Positions 1-8,723 of a stretch of DNA of 64,000 nt are shown in pieces. Under the pieces are notes generated by a model. That model did not search any database. It was not told where the DNA came from and saw nothing but the letters and a program-made list of their open reading frames with translations. This DNA is from Amylibacter sp. (GTDB lineage: Bacteria; Pseudomonadota; Alphaproteobacteria; Rhodobacterales; Rhodobacteraceae). The position numbers and the translations under genes are program-made. Location of the stretch: contig JAJFHZ010000006.1 of NCBI GenBank assembly GCA_021775355.1, positions 124,001 through 188,000 on the forward strand, given 5' to 3'. Numbering within the stretch: position 1 is the stretch's first letter; every line of letters starts with the position of its first letter.

Positions 1-467
1 TTTTTCAGCAAAGCAAACGCATTGATATATTTTAACGGGTTTACCCCGTCAAATGACGCACACCCGAAGATCAAGGCAATATGATGATGATCCACATAGC
101 GTGTTAAATAAGCCCATGCCACACGCAACACCGCATAATCCCGGACCCCACCGCGTACGCAAAACCGGCCGATCTCCAGCATCGGCTTATCGTAGCCTTT
201 CAGCCGTTCCAAATCATAATACTGTGCAGAATAACTGTTGGAAACATCACCACCCGATGCAAAATCCATAAACCTAAAACAGCCATGCAACACGCCAGTG
301 GTCGTGTCTTCAATCAAAACATGATTGCAATTGGCATCGAACTTATCCGTTTCCATCCCGCCACATATGGAATTGGCACCAAACTGATTAGCACGCAAAG
401 CCTGTGTAAGGCGTACATCCTTATCGGTTTTTGCTAATCGCGCTATATATTTGCATGACTTTTCCAT
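1..467 (-). CDS. OlsB-like GNAT acyltransferase, N-terminal part (cut by window edge)
   Basis: Reading the minus strand from an ATG at 467 gives an open frame of about 155 residues that runs off the window start. It contains the block EIGRFCVRGG followed later by LIFGCASFDG, which match the conserved ELGRSCV and LFGxASF blocks of the OlsB/hemolysin-like acyl-ACP:ornithine N-acyltransferase family (PF13444). A second, complete member of this family lies at 34906-35739 in the same window, so the organism carries at least two paralogs. Members move a 3-hydroxyacyl chain from acyl carrier protein to an amino group; this one may acylate ornithine, glutamine or another amine. The C-terminal end is outside the window. 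Family assignment is firm, substrate is not. Confidence 0.75.
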   Translation of the reverse strand, partial: MEKSCKYIARLAKTDKDVRLTQALRANQFGANSICGGMETDKFDANCNHVLIEDTTTGVLHGCFRFMDFASGGDVSNSYSAQYYDLERLKGYDKPMLEIGRFCVRGGVRDYAVLRVAWAYLTRYVDHHHIALIFGCASFDGVNPLKYINAFALLK

Positions 468-525
468 TACCCTAATTACATATATGAATTGTCGATAACG
501 TCTACGTTCAAAAGGGAAAATCATT

Positions 526-933
526 ATGGCGAATAAAATTACCAAAACTGATCAGGAATGGCGCGAACAGCTTAGCGACATGGCTTATAAAGTCACACGC
601 AAACACGGCACCGAACGTGCCTTTAGCAATGACAACTTTCCAAAGCAGGATGGCACTTTTACCTGCGTCTGTTGTGATGCCCCGCTTTTTGATGCCGCCG
701 CCAAATTTGATTCGGGCACAGGATGGCCTTCATTTTTCCAACCTGTTTCAGGCAGTGCAGTCGATGAACGTGCCGACAATGGTTTTTTTATGCGCAGAAC
801 AGAAATACTTTGTGCACGCTGTGATGCACATTTAGGTCATGTTTTTCCGGATGGTCCACAGCCCACCGGGCTGCGGTATTGTATGAATGGTGTCGCTTTG
901 AACTTCACAAAGGCCGAAGCGGCTGAAACCTAA
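526..933 (+). CDS. msrB: Peptide-methionine (R)-S-oxide reductase MsrB
   Basis: 135 residues, the normal length for a single-domain MsrB. It reduces the R epimer of methionine sulfoxide in proteins, using a thiol-disulfide cycle. The structural zinc site is visible as two CxxC pairs, Cys47/Cys50 and Cys96/Cys99. The substrate-binding block SGTGWPSF spans about residues 63-70, and the catalytic cysteine is Cys119 in the C-terminal RYCMNG motif. There is no signal peptide, so the enzyme is cytoplasmic. The last four bases overlap the end of the convergent bamE gene. Confidence 0.95.
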   Translation: MANKITKTDQEWREQLSDMAYKVTRKHGTERAFSNDNFPKQDGTFTCVCCDAPLFDAAAKFDSGTGWPSFFQPVSGSAVDERADNGFFMRRTEILCARCDAHLGHVFPDGPQPTGLRYCMNGVALNFTKAEAAET

Positions 934-1394
934 CTGTCGCCGGCAATCTGGCTGATGTCGAAGTTGCCGATGTTACCGATGATTTGTGACAAGACACTTG
1001 GCCCTTTAACCGGCAGATCGGTTACACGGCGGCTAAGCGTTATGACACGGCCATCTTCCAGACCGAAGCGTTCGATATTGCTCACAACACCCACGTCATC
1101 AAATGACACGGCTACAAGCTCACGTTCCACGGCTTTTGGGGCCTTATAGGTTCTATGCTCTACTTTTGTGGCCACATAATACCAACTGCCATCCTCCAGC
1201 AATCCAGAACTTGACGGCTTGCCGATAATCTCTTCGACCGTTTCACGGGTATCGGCCCCAACAATCACATCTGCAAGTTCATCTTCTGACGGTGCATATC
1301 CGTGAAACTTATATGTGGAAGAACAGCCCGACAGCACAACGATGCATGCTGTAACTACCAGTGTCTTTTTTGCTTTTACCGAAAAACTGCTCAT
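930..1394 (-). CDS. bamE: Outer-membrane assembly lipoprotein BamE (SmpA/OmlA family)
   Basis: 154 residues beginning with a lipoprotein signal peptide: a basic start, a hydrophobic stretch and the lipobox LSGC with the lipidated cysteine at position 24. The SmpA/OmlA domain follows from about residue 40 to 115, with the typical [12 protein letters not shown] segment early and a SWYYV strand in the middle. BamE is the small lipoprotein of the BAM complex that inserts beta-barrel proteins into the outer membrane. The gene is divergent from the DUF177/rpmF/plsX series, the usual arrangement in Rhodobacterales, and converges on msrB with a 4-base overlap. Confidence 0.9.
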   Translation of the reverse strand: MSSFSVKAKKTLVVTACIVVLSGCSSTYKFHGYAPSEDELADVIVGADTRETVEEIIGKPSSSGLLEDGSWYYVATKVEHRTYKAPKAVERELVAVSFDDVGVVSNIERFGLEDGRVITLSRRVTDLPVKGPSVLSQIIGNIGNFDISQIAGDS

Positions 1395-1498
1395 CGGGAC
1401 GCCTTTACATTCTTATTCACTCTTGTTCACATAACCTGACCATGCTCTACAATCAAATACCTTATACCAAATCGCAACCGCTTAAATCAGAATTACCC

Positions 1499-2050
1499 AT
1501 GTTGACACCAGAAATAACCCACCCCTTGCGCATCAGCGACATGCCAAAATCCAAAAACACGCCTTTTGACGTCAAGTTTTCGGATGCTGAAATGACAGTG
1601 ATTGCATCTATCCTGTCTGCCGTTTCAGTAAAAAAAATGCGTATAATTGGAAATATCAGTCCTTCAGGTGCTAAAGATTGGATTCTAAAGGCAACTGTCG
1701 GGGCCACGGTCACCCAAATCTGCGTTGTCACGCTTGATCCGGTTCAAACCCGCGTTGATGCGCCGATTACACTGGTTTTTGCTTCTGATTATCAAGTAGA
1801 CGGTGGCGATAGCGTGACAGAAATGACAACAGATGAAAATATTGAACCGCTTACGGATGTTATCGACCTGACGTCAATCGCGATAGAAGCCGTGGCTTTG
1901 GCCTTGCCAGACTACCCAAAATCACCGAATGCGCATCTGAAAGTAAGCACTTTTGCGGCAAAAGGGGTCAAACCAATGACAGATGCCGACACAAAACCAT
2001 TTGCGTCCTTGGCCAGTTTGAAGGATAAGTTATCCAAAGAAGATAAGTAA
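1499..2050 (+). CDS. DUF177 (YceD-like) protein
   Basis: About 183 residues from the ATG at 1499. The frame stays open upstream to 1361, but those residues overlap the bamE start and look unlike protein, so the internal ATG is preferred; an ATG at 1442 is also possible. The C-terminal half has the YceD pattern: an acidic DLTSIAIEAVALALP helix followed by YPKSP. Family members sit immediately upstream of rpmF in most bacteria and have been linked to 23S rRNA or L32 metabolism. The cysteine pair of E. coli YceD is not present. Cytoplasmic. The function here is by synteny, the family assignment by motif. Confidence 0.85.
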   Translation: MLTPEITHPLRISDMPKSKNTPFDVKFSDAEMTVIASILSAVSVKKMRIIGNISPSGAKDWILKATVGATVTQICVVTLDPVQTRVDAPITLVFASDYQVDGGDSVTEMTTDENIEPLTDVIDLTSIAIEAVALALPDYPKSPNAHLKVSTFAAKGVKPMTDADTKPFASLASLKDKLSKEDK

Positions 2051-2197
2051 GACAAAAAAAGACCTTGCAGAGTTCGAAATTATTTGTATTTTCGCGGCTC
2101 TTATACAAGGGCGCTTTTTAGGTCTTGCTGGGTGGATTTCCAGCTTCTTTGAAAAACGCTGAAATGGGGTTATCCCCGCATTATCAAAGGTTGAGAC

Positions 2198-2404
2198 ATG
2201 GCCGTCCCTAAAAGTAAAATCACCCGCTCACGTCGCGGTAACCGTCGTTCACATGACAGCTTGGTTGCCGGCAATCCAAATGAATGTGCAAACTGTGGCG
2301 AACTGAAACGTCCACATCACGTTTGTGCTGCATGTGGTCACTACGATGATCGTCAGGTTCTTTCTGTGGTTGACGACATCGACCTAGACGACGACGCGGC
2401 ATAA
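2198..2404 (+). CDS. rpmF: Large ribosomal subunit protein bL32
   Basis: 68 residues starting [20 protein letters not shown], the canonical L32 N-terminus. A zinc-ribbon pattern follows, with Cys-x2-Cys pairs in ECANCGEL and VCAACGHY. The acidic tail IDLDDDAA is typical of alphaproteobacterial L32. It is a structural protein of the 50S subunit. It lies 148 bases after the DUF177 gene and 23 bases before plsX, so it is likely co-transcribed with plsX-fabH, coupling ribosome and membrane-lipid synthesis. Confidence 0.97.
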   Translation: MAVPKSKITRSRRGNRRSHDSLVAGNPNECANCGELKRPHHVCAACGHYDDRQVLSVVDDIDLDDDAA

Positions 2405-2427
2405 GAATGCTATTGGGCTGATTGCGA

Positions 2428-3513
2428 ATGTCAGAAGACATAAACAAAGTCAGTCAACATTCTATCGAACCTACAGTTCTTTCAATCGACGCTATGGGCG
2501 GCGACTTGGGCGTGTCTGCCGTCATCAATGGAATTCATATTTATTCCAAACGAAATCAAGATGTTAAGTTCATCATTCATGGTGACGAAGCGCAGATAAA
2601 ACCACTTCTTGCCAAGCGTCCGAATCTGCTTAAACGTTGCGAAACACGTCATTGCAAGGGCGTGGTTTCAATGGATGACAAACCCAGTCATGTCATGCGC
2701 CACGGCCAAGATACCAGCATGTGGAGTTGCATCAATACAGTGCGCGACAAGCAGGCTGATGTTGCCGTATCTTGTGGAAACACAGGTGCGCTGATGGCGG
2801 TTTCAATGATCCGTCTGCGCAAAGCCCCCGGCATAAACCGGCCCGCCATTGCAATTCTGTGGCCATCGGAAAACCCGCAAGGTTCCAACGTGATGCTGGA
2901 TGTGGGGGCCGATATTCGCGCCGAGGCCTCTGATCTTTTACAATACGCTTTGATGGGCGCATCATACGCCCGCAACGGTTTGAACCTAGAACATCCGAGA
3001 ATCGGTCTGTTGAATGTCGGCACAGAAGAACACAAAGGCCGTATTGAACTGAAAGAAGCGCATGAACGTATCTCGGAACATGCGGAAAGTTCCAATTTCG
3101 AATTTGTAGGATTCGTTGAAGGTGGCGATATTCCTTCAAACAAAGTCGATGTGATCGTCACTGACGGTTTTACCGGGAACGTTGCCCTTAAAACAGCCGA
3201 GGGTACTGCAACACTCATGCGCAAGCTTTTGCGCCAAGCCTTCAAACAAACACCGTTCGCTATGATTGGGGCAATTTTTGCATACGGGTCCATACGTCGT
3301 TTAAGCAAAAAGACTGATCCGCGTCAGTCCAACGGTGGCGTTTTTCTTGGCTTGAACGGAACCGTTGTAAAATCCCACGGCGGGGCCGATGCAAATGGCG
3401 TCGCTGCCGCAATACGCCTTGCCCACCAATTGGCAAAGAACGGTTTCACAGATAAGCTAGCAGCCCGAGTTGCCTCTGGCTCCATTATGAACAATGATGT
3501 AGACTCTAAATAA
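2428..3513 (+). CDS. plsX: Phosphate acyltransferase PlsX
   Basis: 361 residues from the ATG at 2428; a TTG two codons earlier is less likely. PlsX converts acyl-ACP plus phosphate to acyl-phosphate, the donor for PlsY in phospholipid synthesis, as a peripheral membrane enzyme. The N-terminal signature SIDAMGGD lies at residues 19-26, the glycine-rich block SCGNTGALMA follows near residue 110, and the C-terminal HGGADANGVAAAI block is intact. It sits in the conserved series rpmF-plsX-fabH with 12 bases before fabH, consistent with one operon. Length is normal for the family. Confidence 0.96.
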   Translation: MSEDINKVSQHSIEPTVLSIDAMGGDLGVSAVINGIHIYSKRNQDVKFIIHGDEAQIKPLLAKRPNLLKRCETRHCKGVVSMDDKPSHVMRHGQDTSMWSCINTVRDKQADVAVSCGNTGALMAVSMIRLRKAPGINRPAIAILWPSENPQGSNVMLDVGADIRAEASDLLQYALMGASYARNGLNLEHPRIGLLNVGTEEHKGRIELKEAHERISEHAESSNFEFVGFVEGGDIPSNKVDVIVTDGFTGNVALKTAEGTATLMRKLLRQAFKQTPFAMIGAIFAYGSIRRLSKKTDPRQSNGGVFLGLNGTVVKSHGGADANGVAAAIRLAHQLAKNGFTDKLAARVASGSIMNNDVDSK

Positions 3514-3525
3514 AAAGGCACCCAT

Positions 3526-4503
3526 ATGAGCGTGATCCGAGCAGTTCCTATTGGCGTTGGCCACTACTTACCTTCGCGCGTTGTTGAAAACGCGGAGTTT
3601 GAAAAATGGCTGGATACCAATGATGAATGGATCCAGGCCCGTACTGGTATACAACGCCGCCACTTTGCAGCCGACGGTGAACTGACCTCTGATTTGGCTT
3701 ATGCAGCCGCCCTTGATGCAATCAAAGACGCAAAAATTGAAGCCACGGATATTGATGCCATTGTGCTGGCCACCTCTACGCCCGATCAAACATTCCCGTC
3801 TACCGCGACCAAATTACAGGCAAAACTAGGCATCGATAATGGTTTTGCTTTTGATCTACAGGCGGTTTGTGCCGGTTTTGCATATGCGCTAACCATAGCA
3901 AATTCTTTGATTGTTGCGGGACAAGCCAAACGCATTCTGGTGATCGGCGCAGAAACTTTCTCACGTATCATGGACTGGCAAGACCGCACGACCTGCGTTT
4001 TATTTGGCGATGGCGCAGGTGCTGTGATTTTAGAAGCACAAACAGGTGACGGCACGGCAAATGACCGTGGTATACTATCTTGTGATCTGAACGCGAATGG
4101 AAAATATAACGAGATATTGTACGTAGACGGTGGTGTATCTTCAACGCAAACAACAGGTGTTTTGAAAATGCAGGGCCGCGAAGTATTCAAACATGCCGTA
4201 ACAAAACTGGCATCATCTGGCGAATATGCCTTGGAAAAAGCCGGCTTGAATGTGGATGACGTCACTTGGGTTGTTCCACATCAGGCAAATCTGAGAATTA
4301 TCAAAAACACGACCCAGAAGATGGGCCTTTCAATGGATCAGGTTGTTGTCACAGTTCAGGATCATGGCAATACATCCGCCGCATCGATTCCTTTGGCCAT
4401 GTCAGTGGCCAATAAAAATGGACAATTCAAGCGCGGAGACCTGCTTTTGACCGAAGCAATAGGCGGTGGTTTAGCTTGGGGTTCCATAGTTTTGCGCTGG
4501 TAA
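3526..4503 (+). CDS. fabH: Beta-ketoacyl-ACP synthase III FabH
   Basis: 325 residues. FabH starts each fatty acid by condensing acetyl-CoA with malonyl-ACP. The catalytic triad is visible: Cys115 in QAVCAGFAYA, His252 in VVPHQANLRI and Asn282 in DHGNTSAAS. The N-terminal NDEWIQARTGI motif and the C-terminal EAIGGGLAWG stretch are also typical. The ATG at 3526 follows a purine-rich AAAAAGG. Downstream there is a short perfect hairpin at 4513-4528 (CACACG, AAAA loop, CGTGTG) without a T-run, possibly a processing or attenuation site before ihfA. Confidence 0.96.
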   Translation: MSVIRAVPIGVGHYLPSRVVENAEFEKWLDTNDEWIQARTGIQRRHFAADGELTSDLAYAAALDAIKDAKIEATDIDAIVLATSTPDQTFPSTATKLQAKLGIDNGFAFDLQAVCAGFAYALTIANSLIVAGQAKRILVIGAETFSRIMDWQDRTTCVLFGDGAGAVILEAQTGDGTANDRGILSCDLNANGKYNEILYVDGGVSSTQTTGVLKMQGREVFKHAVTKLASSGEYALEKAGLNVDDVTWVVPHQANLRIIKNTTQKMGLSMDQVVVTVQDHGNTSAASIPLAMSVANKNGQFKRGDLLLTEAIGGGLAWGSIVLRW

Positions 4504-4592
4504 GCGCTTAAACACACGAAAACGTGTGGAATCTGTTGACTCGTAAACACAATTTTCACTACTCTTTTTCGAACGATAGGGGAGAATTTACT

Positions 4593-4898
4593 ATGAGTGA
4601 CAAGACGTTAACCAGAATGGACTTAGGCGAAGCTGTTTTTCGAGAGGTCGGATTGTCCCGAAACGAGTCGTCAGACTTGGTCGAATCCGTATTGGATCAC
4701 GTATCGGATGCCCTTGTTGGCGGCGATAATGTAAAAATTTCATCTTTTGGAACTTTCAGTCTGCGCGACAAAAAAGCCCGCGTTGGCCGCAATCCTAAAA
4801 CGGGTGAAGAGGTCCCTATCACTCCGCGCCGTGTTTTAACATTTCGCCCATCGCATCTGATGAAAGAACGCGTATCTTCGGGCAATGAGAATAATTAG
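4593..4898 (+). CDS. ihfA: Integration host factor subunit alpha
   Basis: 101 residues from the ATG at 4593, which follows a strong ribosome binding site (AGGGGAG at 4578-4584). The frame is open further upstream, but the binding site and the usual IHF length decide the start. IHF alpha pairs with IHF beta to bend DNA at promoters and recombination sites. The DNA-intercalating arm [12 protein letters not shown] spans residues 65-76, and the VKISSFGTF segment is typical of the HU/IHF fold. The N-terminal [13 protein letters not shown] favours IHF alpha over HU. The place between fabH and a MerR gene is conserved in Rhodobacterales. Confidence 0.94.
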   Translation: MSDKTLTRMDLGEAVFREVGLSRNESSDLVESVLDHVSDALVGGDNVKISSFGTFSLRDKKARVGRNPKTGEEVPITPRRVLTFRPSHLMKERVSSGNENN

Positions 4899-4969
4899 GG
4901 CGTTTGGGCAAAGCATCCGTTAAACCAAAAAGTAAGACAGATTAAACACAACTGCTTTAAGGACATTTT

Positions 4970-5596
4970 ATGGGCAAGTCGCCAGACGCATTTCGTACCA
5001 TTACTGAAGTCGCTGAATGGCTTGACACCCCCGCCCATGTGTTACGTTTTTGGGAAAGTCGATTTTCACAGATTAAGCCAATAAAACGCGCAGGTGGCAG
5101 GCGGTATTACCGACCGACGGATATGCTTTTGCTGGGCGGCATCAAAAAATTGCTGCATGACGACGGGACAACGATCAAGGGTACCCAAAAACTGTTGCGT
5201 GAAAAAGGTATAAAGCACGTACAAGCCCTGTCCCAACCTGTCAGCCTGCAAGTCGTTTTGAAAAAGAAAACCAAAGAGACGGTCAAGGGTAAAGCCAGAA
5301 CCACCCATGTCCCGCCTGCAAGTGTTGAACCCGAATCTCTACCAGCCATGCAGCCACCCGTTGGTGAAACGGCTAAGATCAAAGACAATCCGATTCACAG
5401 TGAAGATGATCAGGAGCTTCTTGATTTGCCAGTGCAGGCTAGCGCAAATAAATCAAACCCGATCGTTCTGGAACTGCCCAAAACCCTGAAATCGGCGCAG
5501 GATATTCCCCCTAAAGACATGCAGGATATTGAAGCGCTTTATTACAGCCTGAAAATGGTGCGTAATAATATGAAGCGTACAGGTGCTGGACGTTAG
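4970..5596 (+). CDS. MerR-family transcriptional regulator
   Basis: 208 residues. The N-terminal 75 residues form a MerR winged helix: [20 protein letters not shown], then [12 protein letters not shown], then a helix with [14 protein letters not shown]. The rest is a low-complexity, proline- and lysine-rich linker and a C-terminal helix (residues about 170-200), without an obvious metal- or drug-binding domain. This N-terminal-only MerR type is the one usually found after ihfA in Rhodobacterales. Targets are unknown. It is 71 bases downstream of ihfA and 46 bases before a tRNA-Pro gene on the same strand. Confidence 0.85.
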   Translation: MGKSPDAFRTITEVAEWLDTPAHVLRFWESRFSQIKPIKRAGGRRYYRPTDMLLLGGIKKLLHDDGTTIKGTQKLLREKGIKHVQALSQPVSLQVVLKKKTKETVKGKARTTHVPPASVEPESLPAMQPPVGETAKIKDNPIHSEDDQELLDLPVQASANKSNPIVLELPKTLKSAQDIPPKDMQDIEALYYSLKMVRNNMKRTGAGR

Positions 5597-5642
5597 AACG
5601 CGCTTGCACAGCCCCCAAACCACGATATAACGAGGCCTTAGT

Positions 5643-5719
5643 CGGGCTATAGCGCAGCCTGGTAGCGCGTTCGTCTGGGGGACGAGAGGTCGTAGGTTCG
5701 AACCCTACTAGCCCGACCA
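5643..5719 (+). tRNA. tRNA-Pro (anticodon GGG)
   Basis: A 77-base cloverleaf. The acceptor stem CGGGCTA (5643-5649) pairs with TAGCCCG (5709-5715), followed by discriminator A and an encoded CCA. The anticodon loop is CTGGGGG with anticodon GGG. The T-arm GTAGG-TTCGAAC-CCTAC is fully paired. It reads proline CCC/CCU codons. A second proline tRNA (TGG) is at 19325-19401. Confidence 0.95.
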
Positions 5720-5758
5720 TAAATACCTGTATTCGCAGGGTCGACTAATGGGGAAGCA

Positions 5759-6844
5759 ATGCCACAAACAGGTCAAGGTGTACTGCCATCACAAACCATC
5801 AAAGCGATGCTTGATGATGGTCAGATCACAGTTATGCAACCTGTCTATGACGGCCAAGTTCAACCTGCCAGTTTGGACTTGCGCCTTGGGACCAAAGCAT
5901 ACCGCGTGCGCGCATCCTTTCTTGCAGGTGCCGGTAATTCGGTTCAATCCCGTTTGCGTGAATTCAAAATGCACGAGATTGACCTGTCAGGCGGCGCCGT
6001 TTTGGAAAAGGGCTGCGTCTATGTGGTTCCCCTGATGGAAGGCTTGAACCTGCCGAACGATGTAACAGCCGTGGCAAATGCAAAAAGTTCAACAGGCCGC
6101 GTTGACCTGTTTACGCGGTGCATCACCGATGGCGGCATCGAGTTTGACCGTGTTGAGCCAGGTTACAAAGGCCCGCTTTACGCTGAAATCAGTCCGCGAT
6201 CATTCTCGGTTCTTGTACGCCCCGGCATGCGCCTGAACCAAATCCGCTTTCGTCGTGGTAAATCGGTTCTGACCGATGAATGGTTGCAGGTTTTACATGA
6301 CGATATTGGCCTTGTGGATGGTGCGGCCCAAATAGATCAGGGGCTGGGATTTTCTGTTGATCTGGCATTGCCAAACGGGCTGGTCGGCTACCGTGCCAAA
6401 CCGCACACGGGCCTGGTCGATCTTGATTTGATAAATCATTACGACCCGTCCGAGTATTGGGAACCGGTTTATGCCGAAAAAGGCCGGATCATCCTTGATC
6501 CCGGGGCCTTTTACATTCTTGTCAGCCGCGAAGCGGTACATATCCCGCCCAATTGCGCCGCCGAAATGGCGCCCTATCTGGCAATGGTTGGTGAATTTCG
6601 GGTGCATTACGCAGGTTTTTTCGATCCGGGCTTTGGCAATACGGATGCAGGTGGTGCAGGCTCGCGCGGCGTGTTGGAAGTACGCTGTCACGAAGCCCCC
6701 TTTGCACTGGAACACGGGCAATCTGTTGGCCGTCTGGTTTACGAATTTATGGCAGAGGTTCCCGATGTTCTTTATGGTGCCGACCTGAAATCGAACTATC
6801 AGGGCCAAGGCCTGAAACTGTCGAAACATTTCAAAACACCGTAA
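5759..6844 (+). CDS. dcd: Tandem-domain 2'-deoxycytidine 5'-triphosphate deaminase
   Basis: 361 residues, about twice the length of E. coli Dcd, because two Dcd/dUTPase-like beta folds are joined. The first domain (about 1-170) has QPASLDLRLGTKAY, KSSTGRVDLFTR and VEPGYKGPLYAEI. The second (about 200-355) has FDPGFGN and GVLEVRCHEAPF. dCTP deaminase makes dUTP for thymidylate synthesis. The long form is usual in Rhodobacterales and some other Alphaproteobacteria. The ATG at 5759 follows GGGGAAGC. The FAH-family gene starts 11 bases downstream, suggesting co-transcription. Which half is catalytic cannot be decided here. Confidence 0.85.
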   Translation: MPQTGQGVLPSQTIKAMLDDGQITVMQPVYDGQVQPASLDLRLGTKAYRVRASFLAGAGNSVQSRLREFKMHEIDLSGGAVLEKGCVYVVPLMEGLNLPNDVTAVANAKSSTGRVDLFTRCITDGGIEFDRVEPGYKGPLYAEISPRSFSVLVRPGMRLNQIRFRRGKSVLTDEWLQVLHDDIGLVDGAAQIDQGLGFSVDLALPNGLVGYRAKPHTGLVDLDLINHYDPSEYWEPVYAEKGRIILDPGAFYILVSREAVHIPPNCAAEMAPYLAMVGEFRVHYAGFFDPGFGNTDAGGAGSRGVLEVRCHEAPFALEHGQSVGRLVYEFMAEVPDVLYGADLKSNYQGQGLKLSKHFKTP

Positions 6845-6855
6845 GGGATAGACTG

Positions 6856-7698
6856 ATGAAATTGCTGCGTTATGGCCCAAAGGGGCAGGAAAAACCCGGA
6901 TGTCTGGATACGGATGGCAACATTCGCGATTTGTCTGTTCATGTAGATGACTTCATCGGCACGACAGTTTCCATCGAAACCTTGGCAAAGCTGAAATCCA
7001 TTGACACGAACACCCTGCCACTAGTCACGGGCGACCCGCGCATTGGTTGTGCTTTGGCTGATGTGCCAAACTTCTTTTGTATCGGTCTGAACTACGCTAA
7101 ACACGCGGCTGAAACAGGTTCTACACTACCGCCGGAACCGCTGATCTTTAACAAAGCGACATCAGCCCTGAGCGGTCCCTTCGATTTCATTCAAATCCCG
7201 CAAGGTTCATCACACGTTGATTGGGAAGTTGAATTGGGCGTGGTCATCGGCAAAGAAGCGTCCTACGTGTCAGAGACCGATGCACTGGATTATATTTCCG
7301 CTTATTGTACCATCAACGATGTATCCGAGCGCGAGTTCCAAAAAAATCGTGGCGGCCAGTGGGTAAAGGGCAAATCCGCCCCCACATTTGGCCCTGTTGG
7401 CCCTTATCTGGTGACCACGGATGAAATTGCGGATCCACAGGACCTGAACCTGTCCTGCTCCGTGAACGGGGCTGTTCAACAAAATTCCAACACGTCCGAC
7501 ATGATCTTTACAGTTGCCCAAATTGTCAGTGCCATGAGCCAGTATTTCACCCTGCGTGTCGGCGACATCATTGCCACTGGCACACCGGAAGGTGTTGGGG
7601 CGGGGCAAAAACCAAACCCACAATTCCTGCAAAGTGGTGACATCGTAGAGGCGCAAGTTCAAGGCCTCGGCACCCAACACCTGACTGTTCAAGCCTGA
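6856..7698 (+). CDS. Fumarylacetoacetate hydrolase (FAH) family protein
   Basis: 280 residues with the FAH fold. The conserved entry block IGLNYAKHAAETG lies near residue 75, the metal-binding acidic pattern DWEVELGVVIG near residue 120, then NDVSEREFQ and the closing GDIIATGTPEGVGAG. The family includes ureidoglycolate lyase, 2-keto-4-pentenoate hydratases/decarboxylases and acylpyruvate hydrolases, which cleave C-C or C-N bonds next to a keto acid using Mg2+. The N-terminal MKLLRYGPKGQEKPG resembles the ureidoglycolate-lyase/DUF2437-type entry, but no purine-degradation genes are near, so the substrate is left open. Confidence 0.85.
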   Translation: MKLLRYGPKGQEKPGCLDTDGNIRDLSVHVDDFIGTTVSIETLAKLKSIDTNTLPLVTGDPRIGCALADVPNFFCIGLNYAKHAAETGSTLPPEPLIFNKATSALSGPFDFIQIPQGSSHVDWEVELGVVIGKEASYVSETDALDYISAYCTINDVSEREFQKNRGGQWVKGKSAPTFGPVGPYLVTTDEIADPQDLNLSCSVNGAVQQNSNTSDMIFTVAQIVSAMSQYFTLRVGDIIATGTPEGVGAGQKPNPQFLQSGDIVEAQVQGLGTQHLTVQA

Positions 7699-7718
7699 CA
7701 CCTATTTCCAAATGGTTA

Positions 7719-7776
7719 AGGGTCATGACTAGATAAGAGCTACTTGTTAGGCTCAAGTTTATGAAACATATAAAGA
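7719..7776 (+). repeat. Direct repeat, copy A (flanks the RTX gene)
   Basis: The stretch 7719-7776 recurs, in the same orientation, at 8977-9029. The core AGAGCTACTTGTTAGGC is identical, and the 41-base core (7736-7776 versus 8989-9029) differs at only four positions, all transitions. An adjacent 14-base block also matches, with a 5-base indel between them. This copy lies between the FAH gene and the end of the RTX pseudogene. Confidence 0.85.
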
Positions 7777-7860
7777 TACTAAGCGCAAAAATATCCCGGC
7801 ACTGTATTGCAGTTGCCAGGCGGATATTCCGCCCGGCCACCGTTTTTAGATTGGAAGCCG

Positions 7861-8723
7861 TTATAAAAGGATATCATCCCAGCCAAAACCAGAATCAAAA
7901 TGCACGTTATTAAGTGTCAGGGTGCCATGACCCGTTAGTTCGGATAGATCAAGAACCGCATCGCCATTCACATCAAAGGACAATGCAGCAGTCATCATTT
8001 GTTTAAGTTCTATATCACTGGCTTCGGCAAATTTGAAGGCGGTAAAATCCAGTTTATCAATACCAATCTCAAAATCAGTAATGATGTTGTTCCCCATGGC
8101 GAAATGATCGAAGAAAACGAATATGTCAGCAGATCTTCACCCCGTCCAGCTCTGAGAGTGTCATCGCCAAAGCCACCGATGATAGTATCATCGCCAAAGC
8201 TGCCACTAAGTCGATCATTGCCACTACCACCATTGATGAAATCGTTACCATGTTCGCCCATAAGAGTATCATTTCCTGCGAGACCAAAAATGGCATCATC
8301 ACCAGCGTTTCCAAAAATATGATTACTACCATAATCTCCCGTTAGATGATCTGCATTGTTTGATCCGATTATTGCTTCAAAATTTACAAAGGTATCGCCC
8401 GTGGCGTCACCGCCGTCCGCATAACCTGTGGCAAGATTTACAGTAACGCCAGCACCGTTAGAGATATAACTCAGCGCATCTCGACCAGATCCACCGTCCA
8501 TATAATCTGCACCCGAGCCACCAAAGACCCAATCATTGCCTGCACCAGCATAAATGCGATCGTTCCCTTCAAGTCCTAAAATTAAATCATCATCAGAAGT
8601 ACCAATTATTGTATCCTTTCCATTAGTTCCAATGATTGTATTTTGTCCTAAAAATCCGTTTGTATCCCAAAAAAAATCGTTTGTATCCAAAATGCTTTCT
8701 GTTTGAAGTCTATTATAAGCCAT
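7861..8723 (-). pseudogene. Frameshifted RTX (hemolysin-type calcium-binding) protein
   Basis: From the ATG at 8723 the frame encodes about 200 residues of RTX nonapeptide repeats (for example GGSGADYMDGGSGRDALSY, GNAGDDAIFGLAGNDTLMG, GDDTIIGGFGDDTLRAGRG). Near 8125-8135 the coding pattern jumps to another frame: the typical RTX C-terminal segment ADIFVFFDHF-MGNNIITDFEIG continues in the second frame to the stop at 7861. One missing base (or two extra) restores a single protein of about 285 residues. RTX repeats bind Ca2+ outside the cell after type I secretion; no T1SS genes are near. The gene is AT-rich compared with neighbours and flanked by direct repeats, suggesting transfer. A sequencing error is the alternative. 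Confidence 0.8.

Noticed and set aside
53..271. 72-codon plus-strand frame near the left edge
   Set aside because: It is the opposite-strand shadow of the partial OlsB-like gene, whose minus-strand translation carries conserved family motifs.
2051..2197. Riboswitch or terminator before rpmF (AAAGACCTT and AGGTCTT segments, GGGG-TTAT-CCCC)
   Set aside because: The complementary segments are far apart and the close hairpin is only four pairs; not convincing.
2688..3308. Long minus-strand frame inside plsX
   Set aside because: Shadow frame over the well-conserved plsX gene; composition does not look like protein.
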